A stretch of DNA of 64,000 bases from Mycosarcoma maydis (GCF_000328475.2 NC_026479.1:1054001-1118000); one strand, 5' to 3'. Shown: positions 38,579-49,935, numbered from the stretch's first letter. The notes: generated from the letters alone by a model not told the origin. Numbers and translations are program-made.

Positions 38579-41500
38579 TTACGTGTGTGGGGGCAACTTG
38601 TACTTTTGCTCGTCAACATTCTGTCGATCGCCCAAAGCGACCTGTACGCCCTGCATGGTTTTTGCAATAGCATGCGAAGCGCCCTGTGCGCCTCTGAGTA
38701 TGGCTATCGGGACAGCCTTGACGACGGGACGTGACCGAGTATGCTCGGACGAACGTGTGGTTGGTGCGCCGGCCAAGTCTGACGCATCGAAGACGTCCAT
38801 TGGGATGGCCAAGATTGTTTGTGCTGCCGAGGTCAAGTGGTCCGTCAAGCCGGAATACGCCTGCGCAAGTGCATCTCGCATATCGAGCGGTTGTTGCGCA
38901 TACCTACTGACGCTACCTGAACGTGACATGCGCTCGACCATGACGCTTTCACTGAGGCTCTGAAAGCTTTGACCACTTTCCGGACCGATGGCGCTTGCCG
39001 TTATGCTTTCCTCCATTCTTTCTCCGCCCAGGATATGTTCTGCCTGTTCCAGAATCACCTGCGTACCAGTAGCGAGCCTAGCGCCCAATTTCACTGCTTC
39101 CAGTGCTGTCGTCTTAGCAAAACCCGCCGCGCCGCGTTGAACACCGCGCAGCACACGACCGTCCTTGTGGTACTGTTCGATCGGAAGCAGCACCAGATCC
39201 GCCAATCCCGCGCCCACATTCACCAAGCTCCGAATCGGACCTAGTCCCGACAAAAAGTCGGCCAACTGATTCGCCTTGACATCTGGTGTCCAGATATCAT
39301 TGAGGGTGTCAAACAGTCGTGCCCATCCATTGATTCCCCTTAGCGTAACGTGCCGCAGCACCATCTCTGAGCCCTCGAAATGGAAAAAGTTCATCAGCTC
39401 GATCGTTTTTCCCTGACGCAGCAAATTGTAGTCCACCCGCTTTGGCTTATAGTCCAACTTGATCTTGATCGGCAGCACCTCAGCGAACTGCACAAAAGGC
39501 AGCGCTGAACCGCTTGTAGCTGCAGCCGCCCCGCTCGTCTCCTTCTGTCCCGGCGGCTTGAACATAAAAAACTTCTTCAAAAAGTCAAGTGCATCTTGAT
39601 CGACATGCAGCCGCAACGGTGCCAACCTAGCGCGCATCCGTACCTCTGGCTGTTCCACCGACGCACCTTCTGGCTCCAACCCCTGTGGCCGCACATACAC
39701 GATCTCCACCTTGACCATCTTGCTCTCCACATCATGCCGCAGCGCACTATTCGCATCTTGCATCTCGGTGAGAAACGTCCGCCACGTCGACGTCTTTATA
39801 TTGTCGATGATCTCAAACCTGCGCGCATTCACCGCAATTCTCGAGACCACATTTCCAGCCAGAGACGCGTCTGCTTTGTCAAACTCGACCTCCAGACCTC
39901 GCAAGTTAAAGTCGATCAACGAGCCTGCAGAACGCTCCAGCTTGGTGTGACTGGCCTCGGCGCGCCTGTGATCCAACCGAGATGCTTGCCTATCGCGTCG
40001 CACGAACGGCAACGCCTGCCAGGATGCAGAAGCATCGCTGTCCGTCGTCGATGCCGCATCCGAGCAATCTCCCACTTCGTCTTCCACAGCACGCATCATC
40101 TCGTCGGCGTCCATCTCGGCCGCCACGTTCGGCAAGCTGATGTGCATCGAGTCTAGCAGATTGCTCGTCGCCGCTTCGACACTGTCATCCGGCACCTGCC
40201 CCTCTGCCAGCAACTGCTTGATCTTTTGCAGCCGCTTGCGCACCAGCTTGACCTCTTGCTGGACCGCATTCCGCGTCGACGGCCAGTCGTAACCCGAATG
40301 CAGGCGCACCGAAAGGTCAAAGTTGCTCACTCGAACCCGGACCGAGCTCGCCGCTGTACCAAGCGCGGAATTGACGTGAGGTCTCAGACCTGGATCCGTA
40401 AAGTACTCTTGTACGGGACAGATGCCTTTGGGATCGAGGAGGCGCACTGTGACATCTTCGTCGGCAAAGATAACGGTATCGGCGCGTGGTGCGAGGAGGG
40501 AGAGCGAGGCGACTGACTCGCCGCCAAAGAACTCATCAGAATCGAGCGTCGTCTCGACAATGTCGGGATGATACCGGCCCTTGCTACCGAGAAATGCCGC
40601 ATCCGAAGGTACGTCGTCCTCGACCAGATCCGCAGCTACGGGCAGAGGAGATGCAAGATGGTAGGCGTCATCTTCGATTCCCGACAAAAGCTCGGCCATT
40701 CTGTCAAAGTGATCAGCTGTCTTTGACGTTTGTATCGGCCCAACCTCTTTCTCGGAGAGATTGCTTCGATTGCTGTATTCTGAATCTGTCGAGGACATAA
40801 AGCTGTCGTGGGGAAGGGGCGACGCTGATCTGGACTCGGTCGACCCAGCAGCTTGAGTCTCCGTGATGGCGCCGACAAGGCCGGTGACAACGTTGAGCGT
40901 ATCAGCGGTTGCTTGAAGCTTGACACGAAGTTTGGTAACTTTGACGTCGACCTCGGGTCGTGTCAAGGTGTTGAGGTGAATACTGACCTTGCTCTCGGGG
41001 GCGTGAAGCAGGCGAGCATAGCCGCGCTTAGACCAGTGGTCGGAGGCCGATTTGTCCGCAGCTCGACGCCGTGACGAGCTCTGCGAAGATTCCGCCTCGA
41101 TCGCAAAAACATCTAAACCGGCGATGGCGAGCTTAATCGAGGTCTTTGGCGCGTGCGAGGTCAACTTGGTCTTAACAGAGGCCTCTCCGATGGCTACAGC
41201 CGCGCGATGCTGGGTTCCTTGAGGTGCAACAAAAACAGAACAATCTTTGGCCTTGAAGCTGACACGCGTCACTTCGTTCGGCTCGACATTCTCAAATACA
41301 CCGGCGGGAGCCTTCAAGAGTCGCTTGATGCGTGGTACCAGCTCCTGATCAAAGGATGGAGCCAGTGTCACCGAGCAGAGGGTCAGATCTATATTCTGTT
41401 CGCGATAGCTTGTTCCAGGCTCAGCGTAGGCTTCGAGCACAAGGAGAAGCATCATGTTGCGACTCTGATCGTTGAGAGTTCTCTCCATAGTTCGGAATGC

Positions 41501-44500
41501 CAGAAGCGTGCTCGAGGTCTCCGCGAAAGCACTCCCTGCTTCGACACTGAGCTGCATGTCGGGAATGCGGATTTCAATCCGATTCGTGTTTCGCGCCTTG
41601 TCGCTGTCGAAGAGAAGTTCAAAGTCAGTGGTTGTGAGCAAGAGGCTCTTGGCCGAGCGCGTCCGTCTGTCGCCGACGGATTCGGTATTTGGTGACAAGC
41701 TTGGAAGCCAAAGCCGGATGGACGACTCGGTGATGGTCAAGAGCAATGACGAGTTCTTGGTACTGGTACGAGCCGTGGCAGTTGAATCGGTGCTTGTGGA
41801 CATGATCGACATACCGGCGCGACTGCCAAAGAAGCGACTGCCGAGAATCTTGAGCCCTTCGGCATCATGAGAGTCTGATTCGTCTGGATCGTCAGAGGTC
41901 CACAAGTTGACCGATTGTGTCAAGTCGTCCGCCATATACTGGAGCGAGTCGAGCTGCGTCTTTTCCAGCTCCACCTTGATGGATGGTATCAAAATGCTAC
42001 ATCGGTCTTTCGCCTGGCCATGCCTCGGGTCAAACTGACCCCGACCTGGCGCGGTCTCGGTAATTTGTGACAACTCAACTCGCGGTAACAGGGCGTTTTG
42101 TGAGCTCGCAAAGGGTGTCGAAACTTCGGCGTCATCGTGAATCGCCTCTATCAATGCCAGCACCAGCGCGCGAGATTGCGAGGGTAGAGCCAGGAAAGCT
42201 GAGATTTTTTCAGCATTAATGACTCCAGTGACTACCGGACCTCTGTTGTGCCGGCCATCAGCCGATGTGGAGGGAGAAGCGAACCGGACGGCAGACGCTG
42301 TCTGATGCGTCTCCGAGAGGCCCAAATGTAAGTGGAGATGCTGCACTTGAAGAACCAAAATACCGGACCTCCTGTCGAGACCAGCAAGCCTGACTGAGCT
42401 GAGAGAACGACCACCAAGCGCAGACGCATCGTACGATACCTGTGGTGTCCTCACATCAACACGAACAAAGCTGATCTGCAGGTCGAGCTTGTACGGGTTT
42501 GGTTCGGCAGCGGCTTGATTTGTGCTGTGGTGGCCAAGCAAACTGTCCGTGGAAGTCTGAATGGTGGCGACACTTGCTCCAAGGGTAGCGATCGAGTCTG
42601 TTAATTCGTAGTCAGGTTCGGAAACACCCTGAAGCGCAGCGATTTGTGCAGTTGCAAATCTGCGCAGACCTGGCATGAGCCGGGTCACGAGGGAGATGTC
42701 GACGAACAAGTGAACTGGGGCCACAGTAGCCGTAACTTGGCCCTGATCCTTGCAGCTCTGTGGCAAGGAAATAGAGACAACAAAGCAGGGCAAGGATGCT
42801 TCTGGTGCGGTGGCCTGGGTCTGAGATTTGATCGGAGCTTTGATCTTCCAACCTTGGTCGCTATACGCAGTGCGAAGGGGGGAACTTGGAACGGAAGAGG
42901 AAGAGCCTGGGCGTATACTGGTCGACTTGAAACGTGCACCCTTTGCCGCATTTTGTGCGTCAGGAGTGGCATGCGAACGAGGTCCTGTTGTCTGATGACT
43001 AGGACTATACCGCCAATCAGAAACGTCGACGGTGCTGCTTGCATAGTCATGTTGAAGGTGCTCGGCACGAGCGGGGCTATCGGTGCCAGATTGAGATAGG
43101 GTAGGATCCAGGATTAGGATGGGGAGCACACGAGACGACTCTGGAGGGCATTGCTGGTACAAGACCGTCGGCAATTGCTCGAAGAGGCCAAGATCATCGA
43201 CAGAGAAATGGATCTGCGCATGCGACTGAGCGGGAGAAAGGCCTGTCTGAGCATGATTGTAGTGTGCAGCGAGCTTGTTGCATCGCAGGCGGAGGTGTCC
43301 AAAATCAGGATGGGCCCGAGATGGACGAGCCCAAAAAGCCCCGAGAGAAGACTGGTCTTGCTGTAGCACATGAGGATCGTCATAACCGATAATGAGGTTG
43401 AAGCTATCAATGTGACAGCTGAGCGTAAAGTCTCCCCCTGTCTGTGCAGATGACAACGTTCTCATGGGCTGCGCTTTGGGTCCCTTGAGAGTCGATTCTT
43501 GCTGTGTATGCCTACTTGTGAGGTCGAAAGACTGAAGGAGGGACATGAGAAGGCTGAGATGATCGATGAAAATGATACCGCCGGCATTTCCTATCTGCAC
43601 ATCTACGTCCGTGACGATGCTTATCAGTTTTTGTTCGACGCGCCGCGAAGCTGTGTCAGACACGAGAAATTCGTGGCGCTCCTTCGTGGTCTTGAGTGTA
43701 ACTAGAACGGCTTCTTGACCCAGACTGAATAGCAGATGCCGCCCACTGAGCGGGGGGGGAGCTGTCGAGGATATGTCGTCTCCATGAAGCGGATCTTGAT
43801 TGGGTTTTTCCAGCGATTCCGGGAATGCCGATTCGCCGATCGCGCTTTCGTAGAGGCTTGCGGAGGATGCTTGCAGAGATGCGACCGATTGTGACATTTC
43901 GTGAGATGGCTTGTATGGTTGCGAAACAAGATGGTCCATCGAGCCATCAGTCGAAGAGGGGGAGACAGCGTTGATCGAATCGCTTGGCTTTCGATTATCT
44001 TGCAACCAAAGCTCGAGGCTTTGCATCTCGAGCGTTCTTTTGGTCTCGCTGAGCAGTCGGCGATGCGGGACTGCGGCAGAATCAGTGCCACATGTCTGAT
44101 CACTATCGCTTACAGAAGCATCGGCTTGCTGTTCTGAGCGAGTATTGGAGCTCTTCATGCTGGCATAACTGAGCTTGAGCGAGAGATCAAGTGCGTCCGA
44201 CTGGAGATGGATCTGTACATGCTCGATAGAGACCTTCAATCTAGTTAAAAGGGCCTCCACATAGGTCGCAATGAGCGAGCCTTTCTCCTCTTCCGTACGT
44301 TGCTGCGCTTGTTTTTGATTTTCGGGATAGAGGGATTCGTGAATAGACTGTTCGAGATCCTTTGCCTCCTCATCCTCGACGAACAGCTGGCTGGCTGCAC
44401 TTGCGAAAGACGCCGAGAGATCTTGCTGTGGACTCGAGGTATGCTCTGGATTGTCTGAACGTGGCTTGGCATGAATGCTGATGTCAGACACATTTATGGA

Positions 44501-44824
44501 AAGCTCTCCATTCCAAAAATAGGGGACGGGAAGCTGGATGAGGATACTTCCGATCTGGCCGGCAACAAATGTGATTGGCAGCGAAGGCAAGTGTCGGCTG
44601 ATGGCTTGAGCATCGAGCTGAACATTGCGCACTTCTATGCGACCACTTCCAATGCCTGCGTCAATTTGTTCGAGGTCGAGTTGCCCTCCGTCGACAAGGT
44701 GGCCGAGGGTCCTCTTCAAGAGATAGGAAAGAATTCTCTTTTGCAGGTTGGCGGAAAGAGAAAACGCAGATACGGACGAAAGATCCCAGCCGGTCAAGAA
44801 CGAAGGCAGAAAGTAAGAAGCCAT
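38579..44824 (-). CDS. ATG2: Autophagy-related lipid transfer protein ATG2
   Basis: Atg2 is a rod-shaped bridge that moves phospholipids from the ER to the growing autophagosome membrane, working with Atg18 and Atg9. The ORF gives 2081 residues, in the range of Atg2 proteins (yeast about 1590, human about 1940). The N-terminus has the chorein_N block (about 25-115: KRILSYLLKRTLGHLVDGGQLDLEQID, RIEVRNVQLD). A CAD-like central part lies around 1180-1400. The C-terminal ATG_C region has the diagnostic LRGINGWARLFDTLNDIWTPDVKANQLADFLSG, IRSLVNVGAGLADLVLLPIEQY and RGVQRGAAGFAKTTALEAVKLG. Long serine-rich disordered inserts separate these. The ATG at 44824 sits directly before the conserved start, so the N-terminus is secure. 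Divergent from the 1314-residue hypothetical gene. Confidence 0.94.
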   Translation of the reverse strand: MASYFLPSFLTGWDLSSVSAFSLSANLQKRILSYLLKRTLGHLVDGGQLDLEQIDAGIGSGRIEVRNVQLDAQAISRHLPSLPITFVAGQIGSILIQLPVPYFWNGELSINVSDISIHAKPRSDNPEHTSSPQQDLSASFASAASQLFVEDEEAKDLEQSIHESLYPENQKQAQQRTEEEKGSLIATYVEALLTRLKVSIEHVQIHLQSDALDLSLKLSYASMKSSNTRSEQQADASVSDSDQTCGTDSAAVPHRRLLSETKRTLEMQSLELWLQDNRKPSDSINAVSPSSTDGSMDHLVSQPYKPSHEMSQSVASLQASSASLYESAIGESAFPESLEKPNQDPLHGDDISSTAPPPLSGRHLLFSLGQEAVLVTLKTTKERHEFLVSDTASRRVEQKLISIVTDVDVQIGNAGGIIFIDHLSLLMSLLQSFDLTSRHTQQESTLKGPKAQPMRTLSSAQTGGDFTLSCHIDSFNLIIGYDDPHVLQQDQSSLGAFWARPSRAHPDFGHLRLRCNKLAAHYNHAQTGLSPAQSHAQIHFSVDDLGLFEQLPTVLYQQCPPESSRVLPILILDPTLSQSGTDSPARAEHLQHDYASSTVDVSDWRYSPSHQTTGPRSHATPDAQNAAKGARFKSTSIRPGSSSSVPSSPLRTAYSDQGWKIKAPIKSQTQATAPEASLPCFVVSISLPQSCKDQGQVTATVAPVHLFVDISLVTRLMPGLRRFATAQIAALQGVSEPDYELTDSIATLGASVATIQTSTDSLLGHHSTNQAAAEPNPYKLDLQISFVRVDVRTPQVSYDASALGGRSLSSVRLAGLDRRSGILVLQVQHLHLHLGLSETHQTASAVRFASPSTSADGRHNRGPVVTGVINAEKISAFLALPSQSRALVLALIEAIHDDAEVSTPFASSQNALLPRVELSQITETAPGRGQFDPRHGQAKDRCSILIPSIKVELEKTQLDSLQYMADDLTQSVNLWTSDDPDESDSHDAEGLKILGSRFFGSRAGMSIMSTSTDSTATARTSTKNSSLLLTITESSIRLWLPSLSPNTESVGDRRTRSAKSLLLTTTDFELLFDSDKARNTNRIEIRIPDMQLSVEAGSAFAETSSTLLAFRTMERTLNDQSRNMMLLLVLEAYAEPGTSYREQNIDLTLCSVTLAPSFDQELVPRIKRLLKAPAGVFENVEPNEVTRVSFKAKDCSVFVAPQGTQHRAAVAIGEASVKTKLTSHAPKTSIKLAIAGLDVFAIEAESSQSSSRRRAADKSASDHWSKRGYARLLHAPESKVSIHLNTLTRPEVDVKVTKLRVKLQATADTLNVVTGLVGAITETQAAGSTESRSASPLPHDSFMSSTDSEYSNRSNLSEKEVGPIQTSKTADHFDRMAELLSGIEDDAYHLASPLPVAADLVEDDVPSDAAFLGSKGRYHPDIVETTLDSDEFFGGESVASLSLLAPRADTVIFADEDVTVRLLDPKGICPVQEYFTDPGLRPHVNSALGTAASSVRVRVSNFDLSVRLHSGYDWPSTRNAVQQEVKLVRKRLQKIKQLLAEGQVPDDSVEAATSNLLDSMHISLPNVAAEMDADEMMRAVEDEVGDCSDAASTTDSDASASWQALPFVRRDRQASRLDHRRAEASHTKLERSAGSLIDFNLRGLEVEFDKADASLAGNVVSRIAVNARRFEIIDNIKTSTWRTFLTEMQDANSALRHDVESKMVKVEIVYVRPQGLEPEGASVEQPEVRMRARLAPLRLHVDQDALDFLKKFFMFKPPGQKETSGAAAATSGSALPFVQFAEVLPIKIKLDYKPKRVDYNLLRQGKTIELMNFFHFEGSEMVLRHVTLRGINGWARLFDTLNDIWTPDVKANQLADFLSGLGPIRSLVNVGAGLADLVLLPIEQYHKDGRVLRGVQRGAAGFAKTTALEAVKLGARLATGTQVILEQAEHILGGERMEESITASAIGPESGQSFQSLSESVMVERMSRSGSVSRYAQQPLDMRDALAQAYSGLTDHLTSAAQTILAIPMDVFDASDLAGAPTTRSSEHTRSRPVVKAVPIAILRGAQGASHAIAKTMQGVQVALGDRQNVDEQKYKLPPHT

Positions 44825-45990
44825 TTTAGAAGGCGCAGTGGGTGCGCTACTAGCGATAAATGCTCATGCTCGGGTTGAGTACGACAAACGATGGTTGGTA
44901 GATTGCCGCCTCACCACGACAGTGTTGCACTGATGAAAGGTGTTCGATAGAGAGCCGCTGGGAAGCTTCTAGTAGAGGTACTCGCTCTCTCTGCAGCGGC
45001 ACTGTTGAAGGTGCAATGCACGAGCAAAGTCTCGACGGATAATCGTGAATGATGTGGGGAACACAAGGTGGAATGCTAAGCTAACTCGCTGTCTTGTTGT
45101 AAGTCACGAGTAGGCGCATGTCTGTATCGCTTTGGCCTCGCTCGTGGTGTTCCAGGGTCCAAAAAGCAGCGATGCGCAGCAGGCACAACGATGAATCGTG
45201 TGAATCACGAATCTGTGAGTCGTAAAGTCACAAGTCCACAGTGACCGGTGACACGTGACATGTGACATGTGACAACTCCAAAGTGTGTTAGACTTTGCCA
45301 AAATCTGGTCTCGAGCGTGAACGCGTCGCGCGCTAGGTTAAGTCGTGGGTCTCGTGAGTCACGAGTGTGAGGCGCAAAGACCCTTTGCATCCATCGATGT
45401 CAATCGGAGAATGCATGGAAGGGCTGAAGGAAAAGCTCCAGTCGTGAGTCGAGTCGCGAGTCTCTCACGATTGTGATTCGTGATTGTGATTCACGATTGT
45501 CATTCACGATTTGGAATTCAAGTTGGCGCCCTCTTACATCACTAGTCTGTGAGTACTATTCACGATTCACGATTCACGATTGTGTATATTTCTGTGCTTC
45601 TCCTGTATTTTCTCAGGCTACAGGGGCGTTAAATTTCCAGAGCGACGGAAATCGGACACGCCAACATTCACGATTCACGATTCATGATCGCGGATGGCTG
45701 TAATCGTGAATGCTCTACTTTTCACATAACTTAAACAGTAGTCTTGCACATCCACGATCTTGCACCTCCATCACAGCCTAGGCTCTCGAATCCGCTACGA
45801 ATACAAGCAGCTCTCCTCATGCGACACTTTCTGCAGTTCGGTCTCGGCGCGCAACTTTCGATTCTTGTGACTCACGACGATTCGAAGCAGCCCGCGGTTG
45901 GCGATCAAGCGAGACTACAGCTTCCACGACTGACTTAGTAGTAGTCAACGACCAGCACTCCTTCAGTAGCCACAGGCCAGGCTATGCTCG
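44825..45990. other. Divergent intergenic region ATG2/hypothetical gene, heptamer-rich
   Basis: About 1.2 kb holding both promoters. It is rich in TCGTGAN-type words (45195-45240, 45340-45364, 45440-45505, 45550-45590, 45665-45690), including the palindrome TCGTGA-G-TCACGA at 45352-45364, and has a GTGACAT tandem stretch at about 45240-45275. No gene is seen. Confidence 0.6.
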
Positions 45991-48900
45991 ATGGCGTCCG
46001 TCCTGCAACCAGCAGAAGCTCTTGAAACCTGCGCAAATCCAGCGTCACCTCATCCAATCCACACAACGACAGAGACAACCCAATTGGATGCTACTCGCTC
46101 TGCTAAACCCAATCGCTTTGATGCAATTCGACTTCAGCTGTATCAGAGTTCCAGTTCTGTGAGGAACAGTGGACATACTGGCATTCCCACGCCTCCTCAG
46201 AGCGAAAGTACAAGTGGTACAAGCGCTAGCAGCCGCACCGAACGCTCCCAAAAGGGACCACGCGACGCCGTGCTATCTGATCATCAATCTCTAACTCGAG
46301 GACTACTCGAGCCTTCTGTCACAGCGCGGCCCTCCTCTACATCACCACGTTCTGCTTCTGTCACTTCTTCTTCCACCAACACGGGTAGCGACACAATTGG
46401 TGCAATTAGTCCACGCTCACTGATCTCTAAGAGCCGGTTTCGATCTACCCGACAAACAACCCCATCAGCAGCAAGAATGGCAGCCAACTCGGCAGCCGTC
46501 ACCTCTCCCGACAACACGCTTGATTTTAGCCAACCCGACATCGGAATCGGCGATTTGTCTGCTTCTTCTTCTGCTTTGCGCCCTGGCTCGTCTGTATCTT
46601 CACATGCCAACTCGCCCAGCCAAAGGCGAATGCGTCGAAGCGAAATGCACGAGCGCGATGTTAGCCAGATCCGATCCGAGTCACAACTCGGATTCAGGAA
46701 CGACGATGTTGATGACGAAGTGGCCATCAACGAGCGCGCAGCGCTACCCCAGCAGCAGCACCCATTCCCAAATTCCTCCCAGCACAAGTACTCTCCGCGC
46801 AAGTCTACCACACTGTCTGTTGCCTCATCGCGATACGACAAGAGCCTACCCGCAGAAAATTGTCTGCAGATTCCGCTCCAACGCGACAGCCCTCGTACTT
46901 CCGATACACACTCACCTTCGGTGCACCCCTCTGCATCATCTTCGCGTTACGTCAGTGCTGATGACATGCCATCGGGCTCCACTTCACGCCTCGTCAGGAC
47001 CACCGGTCGAGCATCCGGTCGCCTTTCTCTCGATGATCGAACGTCGCCGCGCCTCTCTACAGCAAGCCGCAATCCAATGCCCTCCGAATTTCGCTTGCCC
47101 GACAAGAAGATTCGCCGTGCTTATCGAGCCGCACATCAGCGAAAACAAAGCGACGATTCCGAGGGAAGCGAAACTCGGGAAGATTTGCTCGCTAAGCCCA
47201 CCTTGTCCAAAGCTGGCGACCATGCTTTGCTCCGTAGTCCCAAATCCACACGGCGCGAAAGCCTTGATGAGATTCAAGAGGAAAGCGCCAAGAGAGAGCC
47301 CGCTAGCGCGCGCTCACCACAGAATCGTCGTCGCAGATACGCTTCGGATGCTGCCGCTGATGAAGCAACGCAGAAGTTAGACTACGACGGCCGTCTTGGC
47401 ACGCAGAGCAGCCGCATCTCGGTCGACTCGTCTTCCGCACAACGACACCTTGCCACGAGCTCGCTGCACAGCACTCCTTCCAGCTCTTCGCGCCGTACCC
47501 AACACTCGCTCGACTTTGGTTCGCCCAGTGAGCAGGCACGTGCTCGAAAGATCTCGTCAACCTCTTCCAACCGTTCGCAGAAGTCGTCCAACAGTGCCTC
47601 TGAACTCCATCGCGCCGCGTCGCGCGTCAGCCTGCGCAGGCAATACGGTTCGGACCTCTTCTCCGCCGAGCCTTCATTGCCGCAGCCATCTACGGATCGA
47701 CGACCTCGCAGTCCTTCGACCACCTCGTTGACCAATTCGTCGGATCGCTCGCGACGCCATCTTGATCACCCCCGTCGTGTAGACGATACAGCCTTAGACC
47801 AACTTCGTCATCAAATCCAGGATCTTCATGTCGGGCGCTCTGCAGCAGAGCATGACCGACGTCAACTGCTACCCATCTCGCTGCGAACTCGCGCCCAGCC
47901 AGCCTCGACGCGCTCATCTCTGAGTCTTGAGTCGCCTTCCCTGGGCTCGGCACGCGCCCAGTCGGTCATAGGCCTGCAGAGGACGCCACACGACACTATC
48001 CGCACCATTTCGACGCATCAGTATCCTTTCACAGATCCCCAACGATCTCGTTACGATCGCATGTGGCCCGCAGCAGATCCGAGCCACTCTTCCGATGCCG
48101 TGCATCGCATCCGTGAGCTCGTCGATCTGCGCGCTGGTGGCCTCAATTCAGGCCAGACAGCACCTCAGCGGAGTAGCACGGCTCTGGGCACAGCGAAAGG
48201 GTGCTTGACATCCAGCCCCAGGATCGATCACCGTGAACTTAATGCGACCGGCGTCGACGAGCCAGCGCCTATCCGCAACCTCGCTGTCCGACTGGCGCAG
48301 TATGAAGCACTCTACACCAAGACGCCTTTTACAGATGCCACTGTTGCTACAGCACAGGGACCGCATACACTGCGCACGGTGGAGCTCATGGGCGCCATCG
48401 TGCGCGGAACGTCGACCATGTGGGCCGAGTTGGCGTCGATGCATCCGATCGCTACAGAAGGTCATCTCATGGGGCGTCAAGGGGACGCTTTCACCGACGC
48501 ATTCGGTCAGCTGGATGAGGGTCTCGCATTCGTCAACAAGCTCGTGCTCGAGCAGGCTCGAGCCATGCAGGATCTTCTTTTCCTTCTCGACCGCACGGAA
48601 AAGGAGAGGCAGGCACAGTTCAACCAAGCATTGGTCGAGATGGGACATTCGCCTCGGCCTTTCTCGCGCATTGGTGGCGGAGGCGCTGCATCAGTGACGC
48701 CAGCGCAGGCAAAGTTTGTCGGCGGTTCCGAGCCAAGCGGTACGGGGGAGCGCAGCAATCAGTTGTTACGACGGGCTGCATCGTCTGTGCGCAGTGGAAA
48801 TGGGTTGCAGAGCGATTCGCCATCTGCGTTCATACGAAGCTCGCGCGGGGTTGGCGCCGAACGTGGCGGCACGCTCACCGCGTCGCAGCTTCGGTCCATG

Positions 48901-49935
48901 ACCTCGCTAGGTCATATCAGCCACCACGGTCGGTCAGCGTCGGAGCTTTCGCCGTCGTCGGCTGCTGCGCAACGTCGACTGGATCGCGTCGTTAGTGATG
49001 TCTCTAGTGAAGAAGTTCACGACTCGCCGTTGTCGTCACGACGAAGCGCCATCGGCCGACCGTTCCCGACGAGCGGTGCTCATGTCGAAACTGAAGTCGG
49101 TGCGACCGGGGCGACAACGTCGAGGCCCGCACCGGCTTTCACGCCACGCAGGCCGAGGCTTAGCAATCCGTCGGTGTCGAACGCCACAGCGAGCTTTCAG
49201 CCCTCGGCAGCGTCGGCGGGCGGGGTGTCGGCTTCGAGTGCTGAGGACAGCATGCACGACGGTAGCGGTGTGGAAACGATGGGTAGTGGGGGGAGCACGG
49301 TTGGAGGAGAAGGGGAGGTGCACGAGTTTGGTGAAGTGCTAGGTGAGCGGCCGCGGGGGAGCGAGACGGTCAGGCTATCTTGGCGCGGTCAGCGTGGGCG
49401 ATCGGAACGAAATGCTACGATCAGAGGCGCTAGGGTGGTGGATGCGCTTGCTACGCAGCTTGATGCATCCACGGGAAGGGATGGACAGAATGATGAATCT
49501 ATGTCGGAGGGAGCAGGATTTCAGAGCGAAACGAGTGCAGAAGCATATGTGGTCCAACGACGGCATACGCTGAGTCACGATGCTGGGTCGGCGTCGGTCG
49601 ACGTTTTGGATGCCGAAGCGCTGAATCGGTCGTCGACTAAGTTGAGCCAGTACGGATTGACGAAAGCGGCGAATCCGCCTCCACGTCCTCCAAGGCATGT
49701 GCACAGACCACAAGAGGAACGCATCGCTTCACCCAGTCGACAAGAGCTTGCACGCAACCAAGCGTCGACCCCAACATCCAAGCCCATAGTCGACGCAGAC
49801 ACCCCGCGTCAAAAACCGCATCCCTCCGCCCCCACTCACGATGCTGGTGTTGACAATCCCAGCCAAAGCCTCGTACGAAGTCTCGGTAGATCCGCAGCTC
49901 GTCGTGTCAGCCGTATCGTCGCATCCAGCCAATAA
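45991..49935 (+). CDS. Large, mostly disordered serine-rich protein of unknown function
   Basis: A 1314-residue single-exon protein that I do not recognise. About 85% is low-complexity Ser/Arg/Pro/Thr sequence with many SP and RRxS-type sites, suggesting heavy phosphorylation. The one ordered region is helical, about residues 760-890 (coordinates 48268-48660): AVRLAQYEALYTKTPFTD, then TVELMGAIVRGTSTMWAELA and a likely coiled coil VNKLVLEQARAMQDLLFLLDRTEKERQ. No membrane segment or signal peptide is visible. The pattern (regulatory disordered arms around one helical bundle) is common in cytoskeletal, polarity and cell-cycle scaffolds, but that is inference. An out-of-frame ATG at 45984 overlaps the start and could act as an upstream ORF. 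Confidence 0.75.
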   Translation: MASVLQPAEALETCANPASPHPIHTTTETTQLDATRSAKPNRFDAIRLQLYQSSSSVRNSGHTGIPTPPQSESTSGTSASSRTERSQKGPRDAVLSDHQSLTRGLLEPSVTARPSSTSPRSASVTSSSTNTGSDTIGAISPRSLISKSRFRSTRQTTPSAARMAANSAAVTSPDNTLDFSQPDIGIGDLSASSSALRPGSSVSSHANSPSQRRMRRSEMHERDVSQIRSESQLGFRNDDVDDEVAINERAALPQQQHPFPNSSQHKYSPRKSTTLSVASSRYDKSLPAENCLQIPLQRDSPRTSDTHSPSVHPSASSSRYVSADDMPSGSTSRLVRTTGRASGRLSLDDRTSPRLSTASRNPMPSEFRLPDKKIRRAYRAAHQRKQSDDSEGSETREDLLAKPTLSKAGDHALLRSPKSTRRESLDEIQEESAKREPASARSPQNRRRRYASDAAADEATQKLDYDGRLGTQSSRISVDSSSAQRHLATSSLHSTPSSSSRRTQHSLDFGSPSEQARARKISSTSSNRSQKSSNSASELHRAASRVSLRRQYGSDLFSAEPSLPQPSTDRRPRSPSTTSLTNSSDRSRRHLDHPRRVDDTALDQLRHQIQDLHVGRSAAEHDRRQLLPISLRTRAQPASTRSSLSLESPSLGSARAQSVIGLQRTPHDTIRTISTHQYPFTDPQRSRYDRMWPAADPSHSSDAVHRIRELVDLRAGGLNSGQTAPQRSSTALGTAKGCLTSSPRIDHRELNATGVDEPAPIRNLAVRLAQYEALYTKTPFTDATVATAQGPHTLRTVELMGAIVRGTSTMWAELASMHPIATEGHLMGRQGDAFTDAFGQLDEGLAFVNKLVLEQARAMQDLLFLLDRTEKERQAQFNQALVEMGHSPRPFSRIGGGGAASVTPAQAKFVGGSEPSGTGERSNQLLRRAASSVRSGNGLQSDSPSAFIRSSRGVGAERGGTLTASQLRSMTSLGHISHHGRSASELSPSSAAAQRRLDRVVSDVSSEEVHDSPLSSRRSAIGRPFPTSGAHVETEVGATGATTSRPAPAFTPRRPRLSNPSVSNATASFQPSAASAGGVSASSAEDSMHDGSGVETMGSGGSTVGGEGEVHEFGEVLGERPRGSETVRLSWRGQRGRSERNATIRGARVVDALATQLDASTGRDGQNDESMSEGAGFQSETSAEAYVVQRRHTLSHDAGSASVDVLDAEALNRSSTKLSQYGLTKAANPPPRPPRHVHRPQEERIASPSRQELARNQASTPTSKPIVDADTPRQKPHPSAPTHDAGVDNPSQSLVRSLGRSAARRVSRIVASSQ

